This document shows, one piece after another, positions 1-6,245 of a DNA stretch of 9,913 nt (position 1 is the first letter of the stretch; every line of letters begins with the position of its first letter). This stretch comes from Oscillospiraceae bacterium. Lineage in GTDB: Bacteria; Bacillota; Clostridia; UBA1381. Where the stretch lies: positions 1-9,913 of the forward strand of contig JAFLUR010000064.1 of assembly GCA_022508725.1 (NCBI GenBank). The letters run 5' to 3'. Both the position numbers and the translations under genes were made by a program. A model generated the notes under the pieces. The model made no database searches. It had not been told where the DNA came from and saw only the letters and a list, made by a program, of their open reading frames with translations.

Positions 1-80
1 TGCTTTCACTCGGACCGGCCGTCTTATCAGGACCCGTGCTTTCACTCGGACCGGCTGTCTTATCAGGACCTGTGCTTTCC
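1..80 (-). repeat. 36-bp tandem repeat coding a 12-residue Thr/Pro linker
   Basis: Two full 36-base units (1-36 and 37-72) differ at only two positions, and the first 8 bases of a third copy follow (73-80). The array runs off the left edge, so copy number is unknown. On the minus strand each unit encodes ESTGPDKTAGPS in frame with the DUF6273 gene. This is a low-complexity linker of the kind found in wall-spanning proteins, and its copy number may vary. Confidence 0.9.
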
Positions 81-1099
81 ATAGGCTCCGGCGTCGGCGC
101 TTCCGTCGGATCGGGCGGCGGATTTTTTATCGGTGAATCATCCTCACCCATAACCGTTATATACGGATTATCCTTGCTGCCGGAGCCTCCCGACAAGCTC
201 ACCTTCGACCAATCGATATAAAAAGCCGGTCTGATGCCGATGCTCTCATACGCCATCTTGTCTGTTGCTTTTCCCTTTAAAGTTATGTATCGTACATGAT
301 AACTGTATCCGTTAAGCTTTAACGCACGAGGCGACCTGAGCCATGAATGATAAAAATCACCCTCATTCTTGCCGCTGATCTTTCCGGCAGCAGACTTGCT
401 TAACCTTCCTATGTAATAATCCTCTCCCAAAATACCGCCGTTTGAATATATATCATATATTTGCTTAACATCGGGCAAGAAAAAAGTCTCTTCAAGCTCC
501 TCGGAATATGCACTGTTATAATTGGTTAATATTTCTTCAATTTCATCGTTATATATATGATAATTTTTATTACTCGTAAGCGGGGTTTCTTCATAAGCGT
601 CAAGAATAGACTTAAGACAAACCGTCCTTACCGCTTTCATCTCGGTAGTTGTGAAATTTGCGGCAAATCCCGCTTCTTCCTCATACGCATATTTCTTATT
701 ATCTACAGTACTCGGAGGATTACCGCATATATACTCGACCCGTCTTTCCGTTTTATTCGACCTAAGCCAAGTCCTTATATTGCTGTCGCCCCAATAATTG
801 GAACCGTAGGCTTGTCTGTACATACCACCGTAATATCCCTTGCCGTGCGATCCGTCCGTAACCGTTCCCTTTGCGTCAAATGCCTTTATCGATATAATTT
901 CATCGGTTATCATAAGCATTCCGTTTTCATCATCGCTTACACATCTCCATATGATCGGCTCATCCGAATATCTTCCGAATTGAACATAATCACCTACTTT
1001 CAATCCATCAGCAGCTGACGGAATTATCGGGAATAAATTTACAATAACCGCAAATACCGCCGCCGACGCTATAATACGACATAAATTACCGCGTTTCAT
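1..1099 (-). CDS. Secreted DUF6273-domain protein, partial (3' end beyond left edge)
   Basis: The reading frame is open from ATG at 1099 to the left edge (366 codons, no stop), so the C-terminus is missing. AAGGAG at 1112-1117 lies 12 bases upstream. Residues 1-30 form a signal peptide: MKRGN, a hydrophobic core (AAVFAVIVNLFPII), then a likely cut after PSAA. Residues about 33-298 match my knowledge of DUF6273: VGDYVQFGRY near the start, a W-x-DSNIRTWLRS block at 103-114, FFLPD at 206-210, SWLRSP at 252-257 and GIRPAFYIDW at 288-297. From about 320 the protein turns into a Pro/Thr/Glu-rich linker and then a 12-residue repeat (ESTGPDKTAGPS). The function of DUF6273 is unknown. The signal peptide and linker suggest an extracytoplasmic or wall-spanning protein with another domain or anchor beyond the window. 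The gene has its own promoter at 1163-1192. The domain call is from remembered motifs, not a search. Confidence 0.85.
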   Translation of the reverse strand, partial: MKRGNLCRIIASAAVFAVIVNLFPIIPSAADGLKVGDYVQFGRYSDEPIIWRCVSDDENGMLMITDEIISIKAFDAKGTVTDGSHGKGYYGGMYRQAYGSNYWGDSNIRTWLRSNKTERRVEYICGNPPSTVDNKKYAYEEEAGFAANFTTTEMKAVRTVCLKSILDAYEETPLTSNKNYHIYNDEIEEILTNYNSAYSEELEETFFLPDVKQIYDIYSNGGILGEDYYIGRLSKSAAGKISGKNEGDFYHSWLRSPRALKLNGYSYHVRYITLKGKATDKMAYESIGIRPAFYIDWSKVSLSGGSGSKDNPYITVMGEDDSPIKNPPPDPTEAPTPEPMESTGPDKTAGPSESTGPDKTAGPSES

Positions 1100-1162
1100 G
1101 ATTTATCAAATCTCCTTAAATTATTTTTATATACAACATCTCTTTATACAACACTCTTTTAA

Positions 1163-1192
1163 ATTATATCACAAAACACCGTATCAAAACAA
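1163..1192 (-). promoter_or_regulatory. Sigma-A promoter for the DUF6273 gene
   Basis: Read on the minus strand, TTGTTT (1192-1187) is followed after 18 bases by TATAAT (1168-1163). A TG one base upstream of the -10 gives an extended -10 (TGATATAAT). It lies about 60 bases before the start codon at 1099. The -35 is weak, but the -10 is perfect. Confidence 0.65.
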
Positions 1193-1246
1193 TACTTTAA
1201 GCAAAATTTATAAAAATATTTTTCACCCTCCGATATTATATCATAA

Positions 1247-1288
1247 AAAAACCTCCGAAACGGCTTATACACCGAACCGGAGGTTTTT
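1247..1288 (-). terminator. Rho-independent terminator downstream of the DUF1540 gene
   Basis: AAAAACCTCCG (1247-1257) pairs perfectly with CGGAGGTTTTT (1278-1288), an 11-bp stem with a 20-base loop that can pair a little further (CGG/CCG). On the minus strand the stem is followed by a run of seven T. It lies between the end of the DUF1540 gene and the promoter of the DUF6273 gene, so it isolates the two transcripts. Confidence 0.85.
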
Positions 1289-1306
1289 CAATTCCTAAAA
1301 ATCCCT

Positions 1307-1356
1307 ATTGTAAAATTATACAATTACATAATTTTATAATTCTGTAATTTTACAAT
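1307..1356. repeat. AT-rich 50-bp imperfect palindrome
   Basis: ATTGTAAAATTA (1307-1318) is the exact reverse complement of 1345-1356, and most of the interior continues to pair (only two mismatches over the next ten positions). It sits 18 bases past the stop of the DUF1540 gene and before the GC-containing terminator. It has no U-tract of its own. It could be a 3'-end stabilising hairpin, a protein-binding site or a degenerate palindromic repeat. The sequence does not decide which. Confidence 0.6.
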
Positions 1357-1373
1357 TTCACTTTTTAACGATT

Positions 1374-1550
1374 TCAGCCCTTTACAACAAAAGACTCGCA
1401 ATCCGTGCACTGAGTTTGAGTCGGATTCATCTCGTGCGTACCGATAACTATTGAATCAAGCGAACAATAATCCCTGTCACCGCAGTGATGTGCACACTGC
1501 TGTACCGTACATTTGATAGATCTGTTTTCATTACAACTGCAATTATCCAT
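1374..1550 (-). CDS. Small cysteine-rich DUF1540-domain protein
   Basis: This 58-residue protein has eight cysteines at positions 4, 6, 14, 19, 23, 29, 48 and 51. The pattern (KCTVQQCAHHC, then YCSLDSIVIG, then TQCTDCESF) is characteristic of the DUF1540 family, a short domain common in clostridia. Its cysteine spacing suggests metal binding, but its role is not established. The start at 1550 (MDNCSCN) fits the family's usual short N-terminus, with a G-rich GGGGG at 1559-1563 as ribosome binding site. In-frame ATGs at 1565 and 1592 would add a hydrophobic, non-family leader, so I reject them. The TM2 gene ends 92 bases upstream with no clear terminator, so read-through from that operon is possible. 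The terminator at 1247-1288 follows. Confidence 0.85.
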   Translation of the reverse strand: MDNCSCNENRSIKCTVQQCAHHCGDRDYCSLDSIVIGTHEMNPTQTQCTDCESFVVKG

Positions 1551-1575
1551 TACCGTAACCCCCATAAAAATTATC

Positions 1576-1590
1576 GGTGATACCATCACC
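1576..1590. promoter_or_regulatory. Perfect palindrome in the DUF1540 leader
   Basis: GGTGAT-acc-ATCACC is a 6-bp perfect inverted repeat with a 3-base centre, 26 bases before the DUF1540 start. It could be a repressor operator or a small leader hairpin. No consensus promoter was recognised nearby, so the role is open. Confidence 0.35.
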
Positions 1591-1642
1591 AATATATATT
1601 ATCCGCAAAACAAATGAATATATACATGATATGCACAAAAAT

Positions 1643-2017
1643 TTAATTCCCAAGAGCTTTTCCGAAAGCATCCGTATGCGGGTTGCCGTTTAATATAAGT
1701 ATTCCGTCTATAAATCCCCAAACCGCGCCGCCTATAAAGAGCGTGACCAACGACAGTACGATCTGCCATATCGCTGTTTTATAATATCCGAGATAAAATC
1801 TTCCTATCCCGAAAGCGCCGAGAAATATTTGCAGTATTCCCGCCATTATACGCGATTTGCGAAACGGCTCACCATACTCATTTTCGGCAAAATTATTTAT
1901 ATTATCTGTATTTTCTTTTATATTATCGTTATTCTCCGTTTTATAATCCTCAATATTTGTATGACAATAGGGACATATATCTTCCTCAATATTCTTTCCG
2001 CATTTGGGACAAAACAT
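1643..2017 (-). CDS. Zinc-ribbon TM2-domain membrane protein
   Basis: The protein has 124 residues. Residues 3-18 are a zinc ribbon with two CxxC pairs (CPKC at 3-6, CPYC at 15-18). Residues 20-52 form an Asn/Glu-rich linker. Residues 54-111 form a TM2 domain: a first membrane segment (IMAGILQIFLGAFGIG), a short turn with GRFYLGYY, then a second segment (VLSLVTLFIGGAVWGFIDGI). TM2 proteins are small two-pass membrane proteins with poorly known functions. The start is 2017 because AGGAG (2028-2032) sits 10 bases upstream. The longer frame from 2068 would place that site inside the coding region. The site lies in the end of the YjbR-family gene, whose stop (2024-2022) is 4 bases from this ATG, so translational coupling is likely. 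It is probably the last gene of the remB-gyrB cluster. Confidence 0.88.
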   Translation of the reverse strand: MFCPKCGKNIEEDICPYCHTNIEDYKTENNDNIKENTDNINNFAENEYGEPFRKSRIMAGILQIFLGAFGIGRFYLGYYKTAIWQIVLSLVTLFIGGAVWGFIDGILILNGNPHTDAFGKALGN

Positions 2018-2021
2018 ATTT

Positions 2022-2411
2022 TCATCGCTCCTTTTTAGATTTGGGATATTTTTTTGCCGTAATATCAAAGCTTATACTCACAAAATTAAGTATCTCGTCT
2101 TTAGGTACGGTGCCGTCAAGAATAATCGACACCCAATGTGATTTGTTCATATGATATGCGGGAAAATATCCGTCGTTTTTTTGAAGAGAATCAACCATGA
2201 CCGGATCGCACTTGACATTTATGATCTCTGCGGTTCCGTCCCCTTTGATACCGAGCTTATCCTTATCGACCGTCATAATAACCGCATACCATTTCTTATT
2301 GTTATCATGCCTGAGCACAATATAACCGGGATATTTCCGCCATGGTTTTTCCGGCTCCGTACCCAAATTATCCCGCGCATATTCGAGTATCGTTTTTTTT
2401 ATATTATCCAT
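2022..2411 (-). CDS. MmcQ/YjbR-family protein
   Basis: The 129-residue protein has the usual length for the MmcQ/YjbR family (PF04237). It shows a KKWYAVIM strand, the KCDP motif (about 67-70) and the GYFPAYHMNKSHWVSIIL block near residues 81-98, which is the family hallmark. Structures of the family show a CyaY-like alpha/beta fold. The name 'DNA-binding' is inherited from family annotation and is not shown here, and I see no catalytic motif. The start codon at 2411 is only 2 bases from the rarA stop (TAG, 2416-2414). The ribosome binding sequence (AAAGGGTGA) lies inside the end of rarA, so expression is probably coupled. The lysine-rich C-terminus (KKYPKSKKER) carries the ribosome binding site of the TM2 gene. 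Confidence 0.88.
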   Translation of the reverse strand: MDNIKKTILEYARDNLGTEPEKPWRKYPGYIVLRHDNNKKWYAVIMTVDKDKLGIKGDGTAEIINVKCDPVMVDSLQKNDGYFPAYHMNKSHWVSIILDGTVPKDEILNFVSISFDITAKKYPKSKKER

Positions 2412-2413
2412 AC

Positions 2414-3685
2414 CTATTCACCCTTTATTTTCCGCCAATACTCCTTTGCAAGCATTTCCGTTTTATTGGGACCGTATTCGTAATAATGTCTGTCCCTTAT
2501 GTCATCGGGCAGATATTGCTGACGTATATAATGATTTTCATAGCTGTGCGGATACTTATACCCCTCGCCATGCCCTCTTTCGGCAGAACCTTTATAATGC
2601 GTATCCTTTAAATGAGCCGGAATATCCCCGGTAACGCCGTCGGAAATATCTTTTATCGCCGCATCGATCGCATTGATCGCGGAATTTGACTTAGGCGCTG
2701 TCGCAAGCAGAATAACCGCCTCGCTCAAAGGTATCCTCGCCTCGGGGAAACCAAGCTGCAACGCCGAATCGACACACGCCTTGACAACAGCTATCGCCTG
2801 CGGGTATGCAAGTCCTATATCCTCCGCCGCCGTCACAAGCAGCCGGCGGCATATTATTTGAATATCTTCGGCAATGATGAGCCGCGCAAGATAATGCACC
2901 GCCGCATCGGGATCGCTGCCTCTTATCGATTTTTGAAACGCGCTTATAATATCATAATGGCTGTCACCGTCTTTATCGTAATTCAACGCCTTCCTTTGAG
3001 TCACTTGGCTCACAGCTTCAAGTGTAATATTTATCTTCGAGCCTCCGTCCGCTTTTGATGAAAAAAGAAGAACTTCAAGCATATTAAGCGCTTTTCTCGC
3101 GTCACCGAAAGAAACGCGGGCTATATGCTCAAGCGCGCCGTCCTCTATCTCAATATCAAATCCCGAAAGAGTATCTTTACTTTCGATATTCACGGCGCGG
3201 ACAAGCAATTCGGTTATGTCCTCCTCCGAAAGAAGCTTGAATTCAAATATTACAGAACGCGACAACACCGCGTTGTATATATAAAAATACGGATTTTCGG
3301 TCGTGCTTGCAATAAGCGTTATATTTCCGTTTTCCATATATTCGAGCAGTGTCTGCTGCTGCTTTTTATTAAAATGCTGAATTTCGTCCAGATAAAGCAG
3401 TGTTCCGCCGGTCGAAAATATACCCCCTGCCGAATTTATAACATCTTTTATATCGGACACCGACGCGGTCGTAGCATTCAGCCTGAAAAGCTGCTTTCCC
3501 GTATTTGCGGCTATAATATTCGCTATTGTTGTTTTTCCCGAGCCGCTCGGTCCGTAAAATATCATATTCGGAATATTCCCCGACTCTATTATTCCGGTCA
3601 AAATCTTCCCCTCGCCGATCAAATGCTTCTGTCCCGCAACTTCGGATAATTTTTCCGGACGTAATCTGTCTGCCAACGGTTTCAA
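2414..3685 (-). CDS. rarA: Replication-associated recombination ATPase RarA (MgsA)
   Basis: A 423-residue AAA+ ATPase of the RarA/MgsA/WRNIP1 family, related to clamp-loader subunits, that acts at stalled replication forks. The N-terminus MKPLADRLRPEKLSEVAGQKHL is typical. Walker A is GPSGSGKT (45-52), Walker B LLYLDE (96-101), sensor 1 around STTEN (128-132), a likely arginine finger LSR (141-143) and sensor 2 GDARKALN (194-201). The C-terminal part, with YKYPHSYENHY and QYLPD, matches the MgsA tetramerisation region. The length is normal. The start is TTG at 3685, because AAAGGAG (3694-3700) is 8 bases upstream and the protein then begins with the family's standard residues. The TTG at 3691 is only 2 bases from that site. 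It lies 60 bases after gyrB with no terminator, so co-transcription is likely. Confidence 0.95.
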   Translation of the reverse strand: MKPLADRLRPEKLSEVAGQKHLIGEGKILTGIIESGNIPNMIFYGPSGSGKTTIANIIAANTGKQLFRLNATTASVSDIKDVINSAGGIFSTGGTLLYLDEIQHFNKKQQQTLLEYMENGNITLIASTTENPYFYIYNAVLSRSVIFEFKLLSEEDITELLVRAVNIESKDTLSGFDIEIEDGALEHIARVSFGDARKALNMLEVLLFSSKADGGSKINITLEAVSQVTQRKALNYDKDGDSHYDIISAFQKSIRGSDPDAAVHYLARLIIAEDIQIICRRLLVTAAEDIGLAYPQAIAVVKACVDSALQLGFPEARIPLSEAVILLATAPKSNSAINAIDAAIKDISDGVTGDIPAHLKDTHYKGSAERGHGEGYKYPHSYENHYIRQQYLPDDIRDRHYYEYGPNKTEMLAKEYWRKIKGE

Positions 3686-3693
3686 CGGCAATT

Positions 3694-3700
3694 CTCCTTT
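3694..3700 (-). promoter_or_regulatory. Ribosome binding site deciding the rarA TTG start
   Basis: AAAGGAG on the minus strand lies 8 bases before TTG at 3685 but only 2 bases before the in-frame TTG at 3691. The downstream TTG is therefore the likely start. Confidence 0.75.
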
Positions 3701-3745
3701 AACAGATTTATTTACAAATTCAAATAAATAATTTACGCAAATACT

Positions 3746-5668
3746 TTATATGTCAAGATTTGTTACATATTTGGCATTCTGCTCTATAAACTCGCGTCTG
3801 GGTTCTACCTTATCTCCCATAAGAACGCTGAATATTTCATCCGCCATTATCGCGTCGGACATTTCGACTTTAAGCATTGTGCGCGTTTCGGGATTCATTG
3901 TGGTATCCCAAAGCTCGACCGCATCCATCTCTCCGAGACCCTTATACCGCTGCACCTTACAGGACTCACCCATTTCGGCAATGCATGCGTCGCGTTCATC
4001 ATCAGTATAAGCGAACATTTCCTTGTAATTTTTATTTTTTCCCTTAAATATCTTATAAAGAGGCGGCTGAGCTATATAAACGTTTCCGTTTTCTATAAGA
4101 GGACGCATATGTCTGAAAAAGAATGTCAAAAGCAATGTGCGGATATGCAGTCCGTCAACATCGGCATCCGCCATAATTACGATTTTGCCGTATCTGAGCT
4201 TTTCTATATCGAAATTCTCGCCTATTCCCGTCCCGAGAGCCTGTATGACCGGCGTAAGCTTGTCATTTGAATAAACCTTGTCTATACGCGATTTTTCGAC
4301 ATTAAGCATTTTTCCCCAAAGCGGAAGTATCGCCTGATAACGTCTGTCACGTCCGACCTTTGCCGAACCGCCCGCCGAATCTCCCTCCACAATATATATT
4401 TCGGTAAATTCATTGCTTTTTTCCGAACAATCGGCAAGCTTTCCGGGAAGTCCGAGTCCGGGCGCAAGAGCACTCTTTCTCGTCGTTTCTCTCGCCCTTC
4501 TCATAGCTTCGCGCACATCATACGCCAAAAGAGCATTTTTCATAATAACATTCGCTGTCTTGGGATTTTCCTCCAAAAATTCCGCAAACTTCTCGTTTAC
4601 GGCATTCTCAACCAAAGATCGCGCCTCGCTGTTTCCCAGCTTTGTCTTTGTTTGTCCCTCAAACTGCGCCTCCGTGACCTTGACCGAAACTATGACCGTA
4701 AGTCCGCCTCTTGTATCTTCTCCTTTTAGAGTTTTATTATCCTTGATAAACCCGTTTTTACGCGCATAATCATTGATTACCCTTGTAAGACCCGATTTAA
4801 AGCCCGTTTCGTGAGTACCTCCGTCAACTGTGTGGATATTATTGGCAAAGCTCAAAAACGTTTCGTTCGGCGAATCGGTATACTGCATTGCGATCTCCAC
4901 GCTCATATCCTCTTTGTCGGATGAAAAATAAATTATATCATCATGTATAGCCGTCTTTGCACGGTTTGTATAGCTTACGAATTCCTTTATTCCGCCCTCA
5001 AAATGGAGCACTGCCGATTTTTTGTCCTCACTCCTGTTATCGGTAAAAACAATACGCACGCCTTTATTCAAAAATGCCTGCTCACGGAGTCTTTTCAACA
5101 GCACATCCCGGTCGAATTCAAGAACTTCAAAGATTTCCGGATCCGGCTTAAACGTAATTTTCGTACCGGTTTTATCGGTCTTGCCTATTACCTTTATCGG
5201 CGCGACCGGCACTCCGCGCTCATATTTCTGATAATGTATGTTTTGTCCGTCGGAAACCTCCGCTTCAAGCCATTCGGACAACGCATTCACGACAGACGAA
5301 CCAACACCGTGAAGTCCTCCCGAAACCTTATATCCGCCGCCTCCGAATTTTCCTCCGGCATGGAGTATCGTAAGAACAACCTCAAGAGTGGATATGCCCA
5401 TCTGCGGATGTATTCCCACCGGGATACCGCGCCCGTCATCGGTTACGGTAACGGAATTATCCGGATTTAATACAACATCTATGACCGTGCAGTAACCGGC
5501 AAGCGTTTCGTCTATGGCATTGTCCACGATCTCGTAAACCAAATGATGCAGTCCCGGCGAAGATGTCGAACCGATATACATACCCGGTCTTTTTCTTACG
5601 GCTTCAAGTCCTTCAAGAACCTGTATCTGACTTTCATCATACGTTGTCTGAATTTTCTCATCAATCAT
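3746..5668 (-). CDS. gyrB: DNA gyrase subunit B
   Basis: The 640-residue ATPase subunit of DNA gyrase, which with GyrA introduces negative supercoils. The GHKL ATPase domain shows the general-base Glu46 and Asn50 in EIVDN, DDGRGIP at 77-83, GGLHGVG at 117-123, and Gln339/Lys341 in the QTK loop of the transducer domain. The TOPRIM domain has EGDSAGGSA (428-436) and DADVDG (501-506). The C-terminus has QRYKGLGEM (573-581) and ends NAKYVTNLDI, as in GyrB rather than ParE. Length is normal for Gram-positive GyrB. I place the start at ATG 5668, 6 bases after GAAAGGTG. An alternative GTG at 5677 would give 643 residues and overlap the remB stop by 4 bases. Residue 451 in LPLWGK is Trp where most GyrB have Lys or Arg. 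gyrA does not follow; rarA does. Confidence 0.97.
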   Translation of the reverse strand: MIDEKIQTTYDESQIQVLEGLEAVRKRPGMYIGSTSSPGLHHLVYEIVDNAIDETLAGYCTVIDVVLNPDNSVTVTDDGRGIPVGIHPQMGISTLEVVLTILHAGGKFGGGGYKVSGGLHGVGSSVVNALSEWLEAEVSDGQNIHYQKYERGVPVAPIKVIGKTDKTGTKITFKPDPEIFEVLEFDRDVLLKRLREQAFLNKGVRIVFTDNRSEDKKSAVLHFEGGIKEFVSYTNRAKTAIHDDIIYFSSDKEDMSVEIAMQYTDSPNETFLSFANNIHTVDGGTHETGFKSGLTRVINDYARKNGFIKDNKTLKGEDTRGGLTVIVSVKVTEAQFEGQTKTKLGNSEARSLVENAVNEKFAEFLEENPKTANVIMKNALLAYDVREAMRRARETTRKSALAPGLGLPGKLADCSEKSNEFTEIYIVEGDSAGGSAKVGRDRRYQAILPLWGKMLNVEKSRIDKVYSNDKLTPVIQALGTGIGENFDIEKLRYGKIVIMADADVDGLHIRTLLLTFFFRHMRPLIENGNVYIAQPPLYKIFKGKNKNYKEMFAYTDDERDACIAEMGESCKVQRYKGLGEMDAVELWDTTMNPETRTMLKVEMSDAIMADEIFSVLMGDKVEPRREFIEQNAKYVTNLDI

Positions 5669-5673
5669 TTCGT

Positions 5674-5988
5674 TCACCTTTCATTATCACTGAAAACAGC
5701 ATTAATATCATCAAAATTTCCGCCCGAAAAGGCCATGCTTCCCGCCTCGGCACGTTTTAAAAGAACAGTCGTTGACAATGCGGACAGATATACCTTTGTT
5801 TCCTTATCGGAGTATGTTATAACATACGATTTGGGAATATCATCCGTAGTTGTTATAATCTCATTCCGTTTTTGTGCGGCGGAAAGAAATTTTCTGCTTG
5901 CCTTTGCAACCGTTGTGTTATCCATATCGAAAACAGCCACAATATCGGATATTTTCACGGCATACTCGCCTCCTATGTGCAGATACAT
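5674..5988 (-). CDS. remB: RemB-like (DUF370) regulatory protein
   Basis: A 104-residue protein beginning MYLHIGGEYAVKISDIVAVFD, which closely matches the start of Bacillus RemB (YaaB). A PKSYVIT segment and LSALSTTVLLKRAE occur at the expected places. In Bacillus, RemA and RemB regulate matrix and osmoprotection genes. RemB's biochemical role is less clear, and here function is inferred by homology. The C-terminal 20 or so residues exceed the roughly 81-residue Bacillus protein. The start at 5988 has GGAGG (5998-6002) 9 bases upstream. The longer frame from 6087 would run back through the leader hairpin, and I reject it. The stop lies 5 bases before the gyrB ATG, matching the conserved remB-gyrB adjacency at bacterial origins. 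The promoter is at 6099-6128, with a possible attenuator between. Confidence 0.92.
   Translation of the reverse strand: MYLHIGGEYAVKISDIVAVFDMDNTTVAKASRKFLSAAQKRNEIITTTDDIPKSYVITYSDKETKVYLSALSTTVLLKRAEAGSMAFSGGNFDDINAVFSDNER
5675..5682 (-). promoter_or_regulatory. Ribosome binding site for gyrB
   Basis: GAAAGGTG on the minus strand lies 6 bases before ATG at 5668, supporting that start. The same bases contain the alternative GTG and overlap the remB stop codon, so gyrB translation is probably coupled to remB. Confidence 0.65.
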
Positions 5989-6038
5989 CAAAATCTCCCT
6001 CCGTACAATCCCATCATACACAACCGAATATGTGAAAC

Positions 6039-6068
6039 AAAAAAATTCGGCGGCTATAAACTCCGCCG
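6039..6068 (-). terminator. Terminator-like hairpin in the remB-gyrB leader (candidate attenuator)
   Basis: On the minus strand CGGCGG (6068-6063) pairs with CCGCCG (6053-6048) across a 9-base loop, and after two A residues a run of seven T follows (6045-6039). This has the form of an intrinsic terminator. It lies about 25 bases after the expected transcription start and about 50 bases before the remB ATG. No upstream minus-strand gene is available for it to terminate, which points to a regulatory role. Confidence 0.6.
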
Positions 6069-6098
6069 GAGCGTACAATAAACACATATTATATGTTT

Positions 6099-6128
6099 AT
6101 TATACCACAAAATATGTATATTTGTCAA
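6099..6128 (-). promoter_or_regulatory. Consensus sigma-A promoter of the remB-gyrB cluster
   Basis: On the minus strand TTGACA (6128-6123) and TATAAT (6104-6099) are both perfect consensus hexamers, 18 bases apart, with a TGG extension before the -10. Transcription should begin near 6092 and give a leader of about 100 bases. An 8-bp inverted repeat, AATAAACA (6077-6084) with TGTTTATT (6094-6101), overlaps the -10 and start region and could be an operator. Confidence 0.9.
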
Positions 6129-6193
6129 ATGATTTTCATATTAAATTCCGCATATTCGGCATAAGTTTTGTTTTGATCGTGCAATAATACGGA

Positions 6194-6218
6194 TTTTATA
6201 CTTGATTTAAGTATAAAA
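6194..6218. promoter_or_regulatory. 10-bp inverted repeat overlapping the HAD promoter -35
   Basis: TTTTATACTT (6194-6203) is the exact reverse complement of AAGTATAAAA (6209-6218), with a 5-base centre. The repeat covers the -35 hexamer of the plus-strand promoter at 6203-6230, a position suited to a repressor. The binding protein is unknown. Confidence 0.45.
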
Positions 6219-6230
6219 CCGTTGTATAAT
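6203..6230 (+). promoter_or_regulatory. Sigma-A promoter directed toward the HAD gene
   Basis: TTGATT (6203-6208) and TATAAT (6225-6230) are separated by 16 bases. Transcription would start near 6237, pass through the 156-bp foldback element and reach the HAD gene at 6447. No nearer plus-strand promoter was recognised, so the element would lie in the 5' untranslated region. Confidence 0.65.
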
Positions 6231-6245
6231 AGTTTGAGGAAATAT

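Noticed and set aside
557..1018. 153-residue plus-strand open frame opposite the DUF6273 gene
   Set aside because: It is antisense to a frame with a signal peptide, domain motifs and a good ribosome binding site. Its own composition (many Arg, Ile, Tyr) is typical of antisense shadows.
3125..3649. 174-residue plus-strand open frame opposite rarA
   Set aside because: It is antisense to the conserved AAA+ core of rarA and has no recognisable motif or ribosome binding site.
5543..6187. 214-residue plus-strand open frame across remB and its promoter
   Set aside because: It crosses a clear minus-strand gene, hairpin and promoter, with no family resemblance.
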